A stretch of 64,000 nt of DNA, from the NCBI GenBank assembly GCA_020025235.1, contig JAHHSL010000002.1, forward strand, positions 46,002-110,001, given 5' to 3'. Below, one piece after another: positions 34,485 to 43,839 of this stretch. Numbering within the stretch: position 1 is the first letter of the stretch; every line of letters starts with the position of its first letter. Origin of the DNA: Ruthenibacterium sp. (GTDB taxonomy: Bacteria; Bacillota; Clostridia; Oscillospirales; Ruminococcaceae). The notes beneath the pieces are model-generated. The model was given only the letters and a program-made list of their open reading frames with translations, was not told the DNA's origin and did not search any database. Made by a program: the position numbers and the translations under genes.

Positions 34485-34796
34485 ATGGCAGTCAAGGAGA
34501 AAATCAGAATTCGTTTGAAGAGCTACGATGCATCCCTCATCGACAATGCAGCAGAGAAGATCGTAGAGACCGCAAAGCGCACCGGCGCTCGCGTGTCCGG
34601 CCCGATCCCCCTGCCCACTGACAAAGAGGTCATCACGATCCTGCGCGCTGTGCACAAGTACAAAGATAGCCGCGAGCAGTTCGAAAACCGCACTCACAAG
34701 CGTTTGATCGACATTCTGAAGCCGTCCAACAAGACGGTCGAGGCTCTTACGAGCCTGCAGCTCCCCGCCGGCGTTGACATCGAGATCAAGCTGTAA
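34485..34796 (+). CDS. rpsJ: 30S ribosomal protein S10
   Basis: 103 residues, family length. [20 protein letters not shown] at the N-terminus, [29 protein letters not shown] with the long loop. Part of the 30S head, also a NusA/NusB-linked antitermination factor (NusE). Start fixed by AAGGAGG nine bases upstream. First gene of the superoperon. 111 bases of structured spacer separate it from rplC. Confidence 0.97.
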   Translation: MAVKEKIRIRLKSYDASLIDNAAEKIVETAKRTGARVSGPIPLPTDKEVITILRAVHKYKDSREQFENRTHKRLIDILKPSNKTVEALTSLQLPAGVDIEIKL

Positions 34797-34837
34797 TTCC
34801 GGTTTAAACGGATAATACAGCAGATCCGCAAGGTCAG

Positions 34838-34881
34838 CTCTCGCAGGAGAGGTCACGTTGGTGTCCCGTGAAGGCATCAAC
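34838..34881 (+). promoter_or_regulatory. Hairpins in the rpsJ-rplC spacer
   Basis: CTCTC-GCAG-GAGAG at 34838-34851 and GTTGGTG / CATCAAC at 34857-34881 (one G-T pair), ending 27 bases before rplC. Possible site of L4/L3-linked control or RNA processing. Confidence 0.4.
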
Positions 34882-34907
34882 CAATAACCTGTTAGGAGGC
34901 AATATCA

Positions 34908-35540
34908 ATGCAAAAAGGAATCATCGGCAAAAAGATGGGCATGACCCAGATCTTTGACGAAAACGGCAAAGTCGTTCCCGTCACGGTTGTGGAAGCAGGC
35001 CCCTGCACCGTAGTGCAGAAGAAGACAGTTGAAAGCGACGGCTACGTTGCAGTTCAGCTCGGTTTCGGCGACATTTCCGCAAAGAAAGTCACGAAGCCCG
35101 CAAAAGGTCATTTCGACAAAGCCAACGTCGCTCCGAAGCGCACGCTTCGCGAGTTCCGCCTGGACGACATCAGCGCCATGAACGTGGGCGATGTCCTGAA
35201 GGCTGACGTTTTTGCCGCCGGCGATCACATCGACGTCGTAGGCACAAGCAAGGGCAAAGGCTATGCCGGCGTTATCAAGCGCTGGAATCAGGCTCGCCTG
35301 CGTGAATCGCACGGCACCGGCCCGGTTGCCCGTCACCCCGGTTCTATCGGCTCCTGCTCCACGCCGTCCCGCGTGTTCAAGGGCAAGCACATGGCAGGCC
35401 ACCTCGGCGCTGTCCGCGTGACGATCCAGAACCTGAAAGTCGTCAAGGTTGACGCAGAAAATAATCTGATCGCTATCAAAGGCGCAATCCCCGGCCCCAA
35501 GGGCAGCGTGGTTTGCATTTCCGATAGCGTGAAGGCGTAA
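34908..35540 (+). CDS. rplC: 50S ribosomal protein L3
   Basis: 210 residues. [29 protein letters not shown] and the central extension GFAGVIKRW-type loop (here [20 protein letters not shown]) reaching to the peptidyl-transferase centre. Early assembly protein of the 50S. TTAGGAGG upstream. Confidence 0.97.
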   Translation: MQKGIIGKKMGMTQIFDENGKVVPVTVVEAGPCTVVQKKTVESDGYVAVQLGFGDISAKKVTKPAKGHFDKANVAPKRTLREFRLDDISAMNVGDVLKADVFAAGDHIDVVGTSKGKGYAGVIKRWNQARLRESHGTGPVARHPGSIGSCSTPSRVFKGKHMAGHLGAVRVTIQNLKVVKVDAENNLIAIKGAIPGPKGSVVCISDSVKA

Positions 35541-35554
35541 AGGAGGAAAGCATC

Positions 35555-36178
35555 ATGGCAAAATTTGACGTTTTAGATATGAACGGCAAGAAAGTTTCCA
35601 CGGTTGAGCTTTCCGACGCCGTCTTTGGCATCACTCCGAACGAAAAAGTTATGCACGCGGCTGTTGTGAATTTCCTCGCCAACCAGCGCCAGGGAACACA
35701 GAGCACCAAAACGCGCAGCGAAGTTTCCGGCGGCGGCCGCAAGCCGTGGCGCCAGAAGGGTACCGGCCGTGCTCGTCAGGGCTCGATCCGTGCTCCGCAG
35801 TGGACACACGGCGGCATCGCTCTGGGCCCGAAGCCCCGCGATTACAGCTACCGTCTGAACAAGAAGGTAAAGCGTCTGGCTCTTCTCTCTGCACTGAGCA
35901 GCAAGGCTCAGAACGGCGAGATGATCGTCATCGACGAGCTGAAACTCGAGGAGTTCAAGACCAAGACCGTTGTGAACATGCTCAAAGCAATCGGTGCTGA
36001 TAAGAAGGCTCTGATCGTTACTCCGGCTGTTGACGCAAAGCTCGTTAAGAGCGCTGCAAACATCCCGGGCGTTACGACCGAGGTCGCTGCAAACATCAAC
36101 ACCTATGAAGTGCTGAACGGCGGCAAGTTCGTCATCAGCGTGGATGCCGCTAAGAAACTCGAGGAGGTATTTGCGTAA
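35555..36178 (+). CDS. rplD: 50S ribosomal protein L4
   Basis: 207 residues. Globular domain plus the extended loop [20 protein letters not shown], cited here in part ([27 protein letters not shown]), that lines the exit tunnel. In several bacteria L4 represses its own S10 operon, so it is the candidate regulator of the leader at 34161. The stop overlaps the rplW start by one base. Confidence 0.97.
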   Translation: MAKFDVLDMNGKKVSTVELSDAVFGITPNEKVMHAAVVNFLANQRQGTQSTKTRSEVSGGGRKPWRQKGTGRARQGSIRAPQWTHGGIALGPKPRDYSYRLNKKVKRLALLSALSSKAQNGEMIVIDELKLEEFKTKTVVNMLKAIGADKKALIVTPAVDAKLVKSAANIPGVTTEVAANINTYEVLNGGKFVISVDAAKKLEEVFA

Positions 36179-36474
36179 TGAAAACTCCCGCTCAGGACAT
36201 CATCCTTGCCCCGGTCATCACCGAGGCTTCCATGGCCGGCATCGGCATGAAGAAATATGTCTTCAAAGTTGCTCTGGATGCAACGAAGGTTGACATCGCA
36301 CGCGCAGCAGAAGAGCTGTTCGGCGTAAAAGTGGAAAAGGTCAACACCATTTCCGTCCGCGGCCGTTTCCGCCGCCAGGGTGCACACGCAGGCTACACTG
36401 CAAAGGTCAAAAAGGCTATCGTCACCCTCACCAAGGATTCCAAGGGCATCGACTTCTACGAATCCATGGTCTAA
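36178..36474 (+). CDS. rplW: 50S ribosomal protein L23
   Basis: 98 residues. Begins [19 protein letters not shown], with KYVFKVALDATKVDIARAAEELFGVKVEKVNT. Sits at the tunnel exit and binds SRP and trigger factor. TAATG overlap with rplD. Confidence 0.96.
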   Translation: MKTPAQDIILAPVITEASMAGIGMKKYVFKVALDATKVDIARAAEELFGVKVEKVNTISVRGRFRRQGAHAGYTAKVKKAIVTLTKDSKGIDFYESMV

Positions 36475-36559
36475 GCACACGCTGTGTGCGCGCTGGATTT
36501 CAGCGCCAAGGCCCCTTAGGGGCCGCCTATGGAGATATGACTCCGATAATAATGTCATA
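36475..36559 (+). promoter_or_regulatory. Four tandem hairpins in the rplW-rplB spacer
   Basis: Perfect stems one after another: GCACAC/GTGTGC (36475-36489), GCGCTG/CAGCGC (36490-36506), GGCCCC/GGGGCC (36510-36524) and TATGAC/GTCATA (36536-36559). None has a T-run of terminator length. They fill most of the 107-base spacer, unlike the other short spacers here. Confidence 0.6.
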
Positions 36560-36581
36560 AGACAAGAAAGAGAGAAAAGAC

Positions 36582-37412
36582 ATGGCTATCAAAAAGTATA
36601 AACCGACTACTCCGGGCCGCCGTGGTATGACAGTTATTGATTACTCCGGACTGTCCAAAGTAGCACCGGAAAGAAGCCTGCTCGAGCCGATGAAGAAGGC
36701 TGCCGGCCGCAACAACACCGGCCGCATCACCGTTCGTCATCACGGCGGCGGCAACCGCACGAAGTATCGTGTCATCGACTTCAAGCGTGACAAGGTGGAT
36801 ATGCCCGCCGTTGTCAAGACGCTCGAGTACGACCCGAACCGTTCTGCACACATTGCACTGGTTCAGTACGAAGACGGCGAAAAGCGCTACATCATCGCTC
36901 CGGAAGGCCTGAAAGTGGGCGATACCGTTATGAGCGGTGCAAAGGCTGATATCAAGCCGGGCAACTGCCTGCCGTTCATCAACATCCCCGTTGGTACGGT
37001 TATCCACAACATCGAGCTGTATCCCGGCAAGGGCGCTCAGCTCGTCCGCAGCGCCGGCAACATGGCTCAGCTGATGGCAAAAGAGGGCAAATACGCTCTG
37101 GTCCGTCTGCCGTCCGGCGAAATGCGCAACATTCCCCTGAACTGCATCGCAACTGTCGGCGCTGTCGGCAACGGCGATCACGAGAATGTGAACCTCGGCA
37201 AAGCCGGCCGTAAGCGCCACATGGGCTGGCGTCCTGCTGTTCGCGGTTCTGTCATGAACCCCTGCGATCACCCGCACGGCGGCGGCGAGGGCAAGTCTCC
37301 TGTTGGACGTCCCGGCCCTGTTACCCCGTGGGGCAAACCTGCTCTGGGTTATAAGACTCGCAAGAACCATGCGCGTTCCGATAAGTTCATCGTGAAACGC
37401 GCCACGAAGTAA
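36582..37412 (+). CDS. rplB: 50S ribosomal protein L2
   Basis: 276 residues. [35 protein letters not shown], and the C-terminal [16 protein letters not shown] motif, here [22 protein letters not shown], of which only DHPHGGGEG is invariant. L2 is central to subunit association and peptidyl transfer. Basic tail ends IVKRATK. Confidence 0.97.
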   Translation: MAIKKYKPTTPGRRGMTVIDYSGLSKVAPERSLLEPMKKAAGRNNTGRITVRHHGGGNRTKYRVIDFKRDKVDMPAVVKTLEYDPNRSAHIALVQYEDGEKRYIIAPEGLKVGDTVMSGAKADIKPGNCLPFINIPVGTVIHNIELYPGKGAQLVRSAGNMAQLMAKEGKYALVRLPSGEMRNIPLNCIATVGAVGNGDHENVNLGKAGRKRHMGWRPAVRGSVMNPCDHPHGGGEGKSPVGRPGPVTPWGKPALGYKTRKNHARSDKFIVKRATK

Positions 37413-37426
37413 GGAGGATAGCTGTC

Positions 37427-37702
37427 ATGGGTAGAAGTGTTAAAAAAGGACCTTTTGTACAGCCGGTGCTGCTGAAACGCGTGAAAGCAATGAACGAAGC
37501 GGGCGAGAAGCGCGTGCTCAAAACATGGAGCCGCTCCTCCACCATTTTCCCCGATTTTGTCGGCCACACGTTTGCTGTGCATGACGGCCGCAAGCATGTC
37601 CCCGTGTATGTAACCGAGGATATGGTTGGCCATAAGCTGGGCGAATTCGCCCCCACCCGCACCTTTAAGGGTCATGCGGGCGGAAAGACCACCGGTCGAT
37701 AA
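37427..37702 (+). CDS. rpsS: 30S ribosomal protein S19
   Basis: 91 residues. [55 protein letters not shown]. 30S head, near the A site, pairs with S13. Slightly unusual Arg/Ser WSRSSTI is normal for the family. Confidence 0.97.
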   Translation: MGRSVKKGPFVQPVLLKRVKAMNEAGEKRVLKTWSRSSTIFPDFVGHTFAVHDGRKHVPVYVTEDMVGHKLGEFAPTRTFKGHAGGKTTGR

Positions 37703-37723
37703 AAAGGATAGGAGAGGATTACA

Positions 37724-38059
37724 ATGGAAGCAAGGGCACATCTTAGATACGCCCGCATCGCGCCCCGCAAGGTTTCCGTCGTGCTGGATCTCATCCGCGG
37801 CGAAGAACTTGACAAAGCGCTGGCGATTCTGCAGTACACCCCGAAGGCCGCCTCTGAGCTCCTTTACAAACTGGTGAAATCTGCCGCCGCCAATGCGGAA
37901 AACAACCACAACATGGACAAGAACAACCTGTACGTCGCAGAGTGCTTCGTCACTCCGGGCCCCACGCTCAAGCGTGTACGTCCCCGCGCACAGGGCCGTG
38001 CATTCCGCGTTCTGAAAAGAACCAGCCACATCACGGTCGTTCTGAAAGAGAAAGAGTAA
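37724..38059 (+). CDS. rplV: 50S ribosomal protein L22
   Basis: 111 residues. [34 protein letters not shown], and the tunnel beta-hairpin near [19 protein letters not shown]. Lines the nascent-chain tunnel and forms part of the macrolide site. Confidence 0.97.
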   Translation: MEARAHLRYARIAPRKVSVVLDLIRGEELDKALAILQYTPKAASELLYKLVKSAAANAENNHNMDKNNLYVAECFVTPGPTLKRVRPRAQGRAFRVLKRTSHITVVLKEKE

Positions 38060-38073
38060 GGAGGTAAAACAGT

Positions 38074-38781
38074 ATGGGTCAGAAAGTTAATCCCCACGGC
38101 ATCCGCGTGGGCGTTATTAAGGATTGGGACAGCCGCTGGTTTACGTCCAAGCGCGACTTCGGCGACACGCTCGTTGAAGACTACAAGATCCGCAAGGTGC
38201 TGAAAAAGCAGCTTTACAATGCCGGCGTGCCCAAGATCGAGATCGAGCGCACGATCGACAACGCAACCAGCAAGCCCCGCATCCGCGTGACCATTCACTG
38301 CGCAAAGCCGGGCATGGTCATCGGCCGTCAGGGCGCTGAAAAGGAAAAGATCCAGGCTCAGCTGTCCAAGATGACGGGCAAGGACGTTCTGGTGAACATC
38401 GTGGAAGTTACCAATATTTCCACAAATGCACAGCTTGTTGCTGAGGACATCGCTTCCCAGCTCGAGCGTCGTATCGCATTCCGCCGTGCCACCAAAATGG
38501 CAATGCGCAATGCAATGAGCCCCCGCCGCGGCAGCAACGCTGTTGCAGCAAAGGGTATCAAGATCCAGATCGGCGGCCGTCTGAACGGCGCTGATATTGC
38601 CCGCAGCGAAAGCTACCATGAGGGTACCATTCCCCTGCAGACGCTGCGTGCCGACATCGACTACGGCTTTGCCGAGGCGAACACCACCTACGGTAAGATC
38701 GGCATCAAGGTTTGGATCTATCGTGGCGAAGTGCTGAAAGGCGCTCAGCCCAAAGCACGTAAAGAAGGAGGCAACAAATAA
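38074..38781 (+). CDS. rpsC: 30S ribosomal protein S3
   Basis: 235 residues. [24 protein letters not shown] domain with [16 protein letters not shown]-terminal domain with [27 protein letters not shown] shortened here to [12 protein letters not shown]. Part of the mRNA entry helicase. Its stop overlaps the rplP ATG by one base. Confidence 0.97.
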   Translation: MGQKVNPHGIRVGVIKDWDSRWFTSKRDFGDTLVEDYKIRKVLKKQLYNAGVPKIEIERTIDNATSKPRIRVTIHCAKPGMVIGRQGAEKEKIQAQLSKMTGKDVLVNIVEVTNISTNAQLVAEDIASQLERRIAFRRATKMAMRNAMSPRRGSNAVAAKGIKIQIGGRLNGADIARSESYHEGTIPLQTLRADIDYGFAEANTTYGKIGIKVWIYRGEVLKGAQPKARKEGGNK

Positions 38782-39203
38782 TGTTACTGCCTAAACGCGT
38801 TAAATACCGTCGTGTGCATCGCGGCCGTATGACCGGCAAGGCCATGCGCGGTAATACAGTTTCTCAGGGCGATTTCGGTCTTGTTGCCCTCGAGCCCTCC
38901 TGGATCACTTCGAACCAGATCGAGGCTGCTCGTATTGCCATGACCCGTTACATCAAACGTGGCGGTAAGGTATGGATCAAGATCTTCCCGGATAAGCCCG
39001 TTACCGAGAAACCGGCTGAAACCCGAATGGGTTCCGGTAAAGGCAGCCCCGAATACTGGGTGGCTGTTGTAAAGCCCGGCCGTGTTATGTTCGAAATTGC
39101 GGACGTAAGCGAGGAAACCGCACGCGAGGCTCTGCGCCTTGCAGCACACAAGCTGCCTGTAAAGTGCAAGTTTGTGAAACGTGAAGGAATGGAGGAAGCG
39201 TAA
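38781..39203 (+). CDS. rplP: 50S ribosomal protein L16
   Basis: 140 residues. [58 protein letters not shown]. Organises the A-site tRNA and inter-subunit region. Stop directly abuts the rpmC ATG. Confidence 0.97.
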   Translation: MLLPKRVKYRRVHRGRMTGKAMRGNTVSQGDFGLVALEPSWITSNQIEAARIAMTRYIKRGGKVWIKIFPDKPVTEKPAETRMGSGKGSPEYWVAVVKPGRVMFEIADVSEETAREALRLAAHKLPVKCKFVKREGMEEA

Positions 39204-39404
39204 ATGAAAGCGAATGAACTGCGTGATATGAGCGCGGCTGAGCTGACCAAAAAACTGGCCGACCTGAAAGAAGAGCTTTTTAACCTCCGCTTCCAGCACG
39301 CGATCAATCAGCTCGAGAATCCCGGCCGTATTGAAACCGTCAAGAAAGACATTGCCCGTGTGAAGACTGTCATGCGCAGCAATGAGCTGAAAGACGCACA
39401 GTAA
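39204..39404 (+). CDS. rpmC: 50S ribosomal protein L29
   Basis: 66 residues, two helices. [33 protein letters not shown], then [19 protein letters not shown]. Near the tunnel exit, contacts L23. Confidence 0.96.
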   Translation: MKANELRDMSAAELTKKLADLKEELFNLRFQHAINQLENPGRIETVKKDIARVKTVMRSNELKDAQ

Positions 39405-39421
39405 GAGAGGGAGGAAAAGCA

Positions 39422-39679
39422 ATGGAAGAACGCAATTTGAGAAAGACCCGCGTGGGCGTCGTTGTGTCCAACAAAATGGACAAGACGATCGTTGTCGCTG
39501 TTAAGGACAGCGTTAAGCACCCCCTCTACAAAAAGATCCTGAAGCGTACAGTGAAGTTCAAGGCACACGACGAAAACAACGAGTGCCATGAAGGCGACCG
39601 TGTTGAAATCATGGAAACCCGCCCCCTGAGCGCTCAGAAACACTGGCGCCTGGTGCGAATCATCGAAAAGGCGAAATAA
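39422..39679 (+). CDS. rpsQ: 30S ribosomal protein S17
   Basis: 85 residues. [57 protein letters not shown] fold, early 30S assembly protein. Confidence 0.97.
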   Translation: MEERNLRKTRVGVVVSNKMDKTIVVAVKDSVKHPLYKKILKRTVKFKAHDENNECHEGDRVEIMETRPLSAQKHWRLVRIIEKAK

Positions 39680-39709
39680 GCTACCAGCTTTGAAAGGAGA
39701 TTCTGTCTT

Positions 39710-40078
39710 ATGGTACAGATGCAAAGCTATCTCAAAGTGGCTGACAACACCGGTGCGAAAGAAATCATGTGCATCCGCGTGCTGGGCGGCTCCCGCAAGA
39801 GATATGCCGGCATTGGCGACGTCATCGTAGCTTCGGTTAAGAAAGCGGCGCCCAATGGCCAAGTGAAAAAAGGCGATGTGGTCAAGGCTGTTGTGGTTCG
39901 CAGCAAGCACGGCCTGCGTCGTGAGGACGGTTCCTATATCCGTTTCGACGAGAATGCCGCGGTTATCATCCGCGACGACAAAAACCCGAGAGGCACTCGT
40001 ATCTTTGGACCGGTGGCACGCGAACTGCGTGACTGCGGCTATCTGAAGATCGTCAGCCTTGCTCCGGAATCGCTGTAA
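39710..40078 (+). CDS. rplN: 50S ribosomal protein L14
   Basis: 122 residues. [64 protein letters not shown]. Bridges 50S and 30S; binding site of RsfS. Confidence 0.97.
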   Translation: MVQMQSYLKVADNTGAKEIMCIRVLGGSRKRYAGIGDVIVASVKKAAPNGQVKKGDVVKAVVVRSKHGLRREDGSYIRFDENAAVIIRDDKNPRGTRIFGPVARELRDCGYLKIVSLAPESL

Positions 40079-40092
40079 GGAGGTTTAACAGA

Positions 40093-40407
40093 ATGGCTAA
40101 GATTCATGTTAAAACCGGCGACACCGTTATGATTATCAGCGGCAAAGACCGCGGTAACTCCGGTAAGGTCCTGCAGGTCAGCCCCAAGGAAGGCAAAGTG
40201 ATCGTGGAAGGCCGCAATATGGTGACCAAACACGTGAAACCCCGCCGCCAGGGCGAGCAGGGTGGTATCGTCAAGGCCGAAGGCGCTATGTACGCCTGCA
40301 AGGTCATGCCGGTTTGCCCGAAATGCGGTAAGGCGACTCGCGTCGGCCATATCGTAAAAGACGGTAAAAAAGTTCGCGTCTGCAAAAAATGCAGCGCAGA
40401 GTTTTAA
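40093..40407 (+). CDS. rplX: 50S ribosomal protein L24
   Basis: 104 residues. KOW motif [39 protein letters not shown], and a C-terminal four-cysteine segment [11 protein letters not shown]...CKKC, typical of Gram-positive L24 and probably zinc-binding. Assembly initiator of the 50S. Confidence 0.97.
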   Translation: MAKIHVKTGDTVMIISGKDRGNSGKVLQVSPKEGKVIVEGRNMVTKHVKPRRQGEQGGIVKAEGAMYACKVMPVCPKCGKATRVGHIVKDGKKVRVCKKCSAEF

Positions 40408-40425
40408 GAAAGGGAGTAAAGAATA

Positions 40426-40965
40426 ATGGCAAGATTAAAAGAAACCTACGCCAAGGAAGTTGCTCCCGCTCTGATGAAGAAATTCAACTATAAAAGCGTG
40501 ATGCAAATCCCGAAGCTGGATAAAGTTGTAATCAACGTCGGCTGCGGCGAAGCCCGCGATAACCCGAAGGTCATGGACGCTATCATGGCGGATCTGGCCA
40601 AGATCACCGGCCAGAAGGCTGTCCTGTGCAAAGCTAAGAAGAGCGTTGCTAACTTCAAGCTTCGTGAAGGCATGCCGATCGGCGCAAAGGTTACCCTGCG
40701 CGGCGAGCGTATGTATGAATTCGTGGATCGCTTCTTCAGCGTGGCTCTGCCCCGCGTTCGCGACTTCCGCGGCATCAACGGCAACTCCTTCGACGGTCGC
40801 GGCAACTACAGCTGCGGCGTGAAGGAACAGCTCATCTTCCCGGAAATCGATTACGATAAGATCGACGCCGTACGCGGCATGGATATCTGCTTCGTAACGA
40901 CCGCAAAAACAGACGAAGAGGCCAAAGAGCTGCTCAAGGCTCTGGGCGCTCCGTTTGCAAACTAA
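40426..40965 (+). CDS. rplE: 50S ribosomal protein L5
   Basis: 179 residues. [31 protein letters not shown], cited in part; [42 protein letters not shown]. Binds 5S rRNA and contacts P-site tRNA. Family length. Confidence 0.97.
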   Translation: MARLKETYAKEVAPALMKKFNYKSVMQIPKLDKVVINVGCGEARDNPKVMDAIMADLAKITGQKAVLCKAKKSVANFKLREGMPIGAKVTLRGERMYEFVDRFFSVALPRVRDFRGINGNSFDGRGNYSCGVKEQLIFPEIDYDKIDAVRGMDICFVTTAKTDEEAKELLKALGAPFAN

Positions 40966-40980
40966 GGGAGGGTATGAGAT

Positions 40981-41166
40981 TTGGCTAAGACAAGCATGAA
41001 AATCAAACAGCAGATGGAGCCGAAGTTCAGCACCCGTGCTTACAATCGTTGCAAAATCTGCGGTAGACCCCACGCCTATCTGCGCAAATACGGCATCTGC
41101 CGTATCTGCTTCCGCGAACTCGCTTACAAGGGCGAGATCCCGGGCGTTAAAAAGGCCAGCTGGTAA
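40981..41166 (+). CDS. rpsZ: 30S ribosomal protein S14, zinc-binding type Z
   Basis: 61 residues with two CxxC pairs (CKIC and CRIC), the short zinc form of S14. The start is TTG at 40981; GGGAGGG lies upstream. The nearby ATG at 40974 is out of frame and ends after four codons. The C-terminus [11 protein letters not shown] is typical. Confidence 0.95.
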   Translation: MAKTSMKIKQQMEPKFSTRAYNRCKICGRPHAYLRKYGICRICFRELAYKGEIPGVKKASW

Positions 41167-41223
41167 GCGAAACGCTTATCCAAACTACAACAGATTTTAC
41201 AAGGAATTTAGGAGGTTAGTGGC

Positions 41224-41622
41224 GTGAATATTACTGATCCTATCGCGGACCTGCTCACCCGCATCCGCAATGCCAGTACAGCCAAACACCCTTCTGTGGA
41301 CATTCCGGCTTCCAATCTGAAGAAAGCAATTGCTAACATTCTGCTGGAAGAAGGCTACGTGAAGGGCGTACAGGTCATCGCTGATGACAAACAGGGCATC
41401 ATCCGCATCGCACTGAAATACACCGAGACCGGCGCTCCGGTTATCTCGGGCATCCGCCGCGTGTCCAAGCCGGGCCTGCGTATCTACACCAACTGTGAAG
41501 ATATGCCGAAGGTCATGAGAGGCCTTGGTACCGCGATCATCTCCACCTCGAAGGGCGTTATGACGGACAAATCCGCACGTGCAAACAACGTTGGCGGCGA
41601 AGTCCTCGCCTTTGTGTGGTAA
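41224..41622 (+). CDS. rpsH: 30S ribosomal protein S8
   Basis: 132 residues. Starts with GTG after [24 protein letters not shown]-terminal [20 protein letters not shown] motif. Central 30S assembly protein and, in E. coli, repressor of the spc genes. Confidence 0.97.
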   Translation: MNITDPIADLLTRIRNASTAKHPSVDIPASNLKKAIANILLEEGYVKGVQVIADDKQGIIRIALKYTETGAPVISGIRRVSKPGLRIYTNCEDMPKVMRGLGTAIISTSKGVMTDKSARANNVGGEVLAFVW

Positions 41623-41638
41623 GAAAGGGGCATAGACA

Positions 41639-42184
41639 ATGTCGAGAATTGGAAGAAAACCCATCGTCATTCCCGCGGGCGTTGAGGTCAGCATCGATGG
41701 CCAGAACGTAACCGTTAAGGGCCCCAAGGGTACACTCAATTCCAAGATCCATTCCATGATGACTGCCAAAGTGGAAAATGGCGAAGTAGTGGTTACCCGT
41801 CCCAATGACGAAAAAGAGGCACGCAGTCTGCATGGCCTCACCCGTACCCTCATCAGCAACATGATCGAGGGCGTAACCAATGGTTACAAGAAAGAGCTGG
41901 AGATCCAGGGCGTTGGCTACCGTGCTGCAAAGCAGGGCACCAACCTTGTTCTGAACCTGGGCTTCTCTCATCAGGTTATCATGCCTGAAACCGACGGTAT
42001 CACGATTGACGTTCCCGATCCCCTGAAGATCGTTGTCAACGGTATCGACAAACAGCGTGTCGGCCAGTTTGCAGCGGAAATCCGCGAAAAACGTCCGCCT
42101 GAACCCTATAAGGGCAAGGGCATCCGCTATGTGGGCGAATATGTTGCTCACAAAGAAGGCAAAGCCGGCAAGGGCGCTAAATAA
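41639..42184 (+). CDS. rplF: 50S ribosomal protein L6
   Basis: 181 residues. Two related alpha/beta domains: MSRIGRKPIVIPAGVEV, VTVKGPKGTL, and C-terminal RKRPPEPYKGKGI-like REKRPPEPYKGKGIRY. Next to the sarcin-ricin loop. Confidence 0.97.
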   Translation: MSRIGRKPIVIPAGVEVSIDGQNVTVKGPKGTLNSKIHSMMTAKVENGEVVVTRPNDEKEARSLHGLTRTLISNMIEGVTNGYKKELEIQGVGYRAAKQGTNLVLNLGFSHQVIMPETDGITIDVPDPLKIVVNGIDKQRVGQFAAEIREKRPPEPYKGKGIRYVGEYVAHKEGKAGKGAK

Positions 42185-42202
42185 GAGAAGGAGTGAACGA
42201 CA

Positions 42203-42562
42203 ATGGTTAATAAACCGGATAAGAATGTGTCTCGTCTTCGCAGACACCGCCGTGTACGCGGCAAGATCTCCGGCACCGCAGCGTGCCCGCGTCTCGATGT
42301 GTTCCGCTCCTCCAAACATATTTATGCGCAGCTCATCGATGACGTTGCCGGCGTAACGCTGGCAGCAGCATCCACCATGGATAAAGATTTTGAAGGCTTC
42401 GGCGGCAACATCGAAGCTGCAAAGAAGGTCGGTATGACCATCGCAAAGCGTGCTGCCGACAAGGGCATCACGAAGGCGGTTTACGACCGCGGCGGCTTTG
42501 TGTATCATGGCCGCGTCAAGGCTTTGGCTGAGGGTGCCCGTGAGGGCGGCCTCGAGCTGTAA
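42203..42562 (+). CDS. rplR: 50S ribosomal protein L18
   Basis: 119 residues. [33 protein letters not shown] cited in part ([27 protein letters not shown]), [19 protein letters not shown]. Binds 5S rRNA with L5. Confidence 0.97.
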   Translation: MVNKPDKNVSRLRRHRRVRGKISGTAACPRLDVFRSSKHIYAQLIDDVAGVTLAAASTMDKDFEGFGGNIEAAKKVGMTIAKRAADKGITKAVYDRGGFVYHGRVKALAEGAREGGLEL

Positions 42563-42573
42563 GGAGGATACAA

Positions 42574-43074
42574 ATGGAAATGATTGACGCATCCACTTTG
42601 GATTTACAAGAGAAGGTTGTTGCCATCAACCGTGTATCCAAGACTGTTAAGGGCGGCCGCGTAATGAAGTTTTCCGCTCTGGTTGTCGTCGGTAACGGCA
42701 ACGGCATCGTTGGTTTCGGTATGGGCAAAGCTTCCGAAGTTCCCGAAGCAATCCGTAAGGGCTGCGAGGCTGCAAAGAAGAACCTGCACCGCATCAACAT
42801 GAAAGGCACCTCGATCCCCCATGAGACGGTCGGCGTGTTCGGCGCAGGCCGCGTGCTGCTCCGTCCGGCTCCCGAAGGTACCGGCGTTATCGCAGGCGGC
42901 GCAGTTCGTGCCGTTCTCGAGCTCGCAGGCATTCAGGACATCCGTACAAAGTGCCAGCGCACCAACAATCCCTGCAACGTGGTCACCGCCACGATCAACG
43001 GTCTGTGCAGTCTGCAGAGCGCAGAAGCTGTCGCTGCAAAGCGCGGCAAGACCGTGAAAGAAATTCTGGGTTAA
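42574..43074 (+). CDS. rpsE: 30S ribosomal protein S5
   Basis: 166 residues. [58 protein letters not shown]. At the mRNA entry and decoding-fidelity site. N-terminus MEMIDASTL is short. Confidence 0.97.
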   Translation: MEMIDASTLDLQEKVVAINRVSKTVKGGRVMKFSALVVVGNGNGIVGFGMGKASEVPEAIRKGCEAAKKNLHRINMKGTSIPHETVGVFGAGRVLLRPAPEGTGVIAGGAVRAVLELAGIQDIRTKCQRTNNPCNVVTATINGLCSLQSAEAVAAKRGKTVKEILG

Positions 43075-43088
43075 GGAGGCAGTGATCC

Positions 43089-43379
43089 ATGGCTGAAGAG
43101 AAAATCGTTGCGACTGAAGAAGTCGTAGAGAAGAAAAAAGCTCCTGCTAAGAAAGCTGCCGCTGCAAAGAAGGCACCGGCGAAGAAAGCTGCTAAGACGA
43201 CTGGCAAGCTCACCATTAAGCTCACGAAGAGCCTGATCGGACGCACCGAAAAACAGATCGCAACCGCCAAGGCTCTGGGCCTGAAGAAGGCGGGCGACGT
43301 TACGACGCAGCCCGACAATGCCGCAACAAACGGCAAAATCAACAGAATCTCTCACATGGTAGAGGTTACCAAAGCGTAA
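43089..43379 (+). CDS. rpmD: 50S ribosomal protein L30 with Lys/Ala-rich N-terminal extension
   Basis: 96 residues; a usual bacterial L30 is about 60. The L30 core starts near residue 38 (GKLTIKLTKSLIGRTEKQIAT, cited in part) and ends NRISHMVEV. Before it lies a low-complexity tail with repeats of APAKKAA type, like eukaryotic H1 tails. TAAGGAGG lies nine bases before ATG 43089, supporting the long start. No internal start with a ribosome site is visible at the core. The extension may bind rRNA or be disordered. Confidence 0.93.
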   Translation: MAEEKIVATEEVVEKKKAPAKKAAAAKKAPAKKAAKTTGKLTIKLTKSLIGRTEKQIATAKALGLKKAGDVTTQPDNAATNGKINRISHMVEVTKA

Positions 43380-43400
43380 TAGCAAGGAGGTGCACGCAAT

Positions 43401-43838
43401 ATGATGCTTCATGAATTAAAGCCCGCCGACGGCGCGAATAAAGCTGCAAAGCGCAAGGGCCGCGGCGCAGGTTCCGGCAACGGCAAGACGGCAGGCTACG
43501 GCCACAAGGGCCAGAAGGCGCGTTCCGGCGTAAAGAAAGCTGGTTTTGAAGGCGGCCAGATGCCTCTGCAGCGTCGTCTGCCTAAGCGCGGCTTCAAGAA
43601 CATTTTTGCCACAACTTATGCAACCATCAATGTGAGCGACCTCGATAAGTTCGAGGCAGGCAGCACGGTGGACGCAAACGCCCTGATTGAAAAGGGTCTC
43701 ATCAAAAAGACGCTGGACGGCGTCAAGGTTCTCGGTAACGGCACGCTGGACAAAGCGCTCAACGTTAAAGTGAATGCTTATTCCGCTTCCGCTAAGGAGA
43801 AAATTGAAAAGGCAGGCGGGAAGGCTGAGGTGATCTAA
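43401..43838 (+). CDS. rplO: 50S ribosomal protein L15
   Basis: 145 residues. [30 protein letters not shown] cited in part ([21 protein letters not shown]), [18 protein letters not shown]. The last codons precede secY by one base. Confidence 0.97.
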   Translation: MMLHELKPADGANKAAKRKGRGAGSGNGKTAGYGHKGQKARSGVKKAGFEGGQMPLQRRLPKRGFKNIFATTYATINVSDLDKFEAGSTVDANALIEKGLIKKTLDGVKVLGNGTLDKALNVKVNAYSASAKEKIEKAGGKAEVI

Positions 43839-43839
43839 G

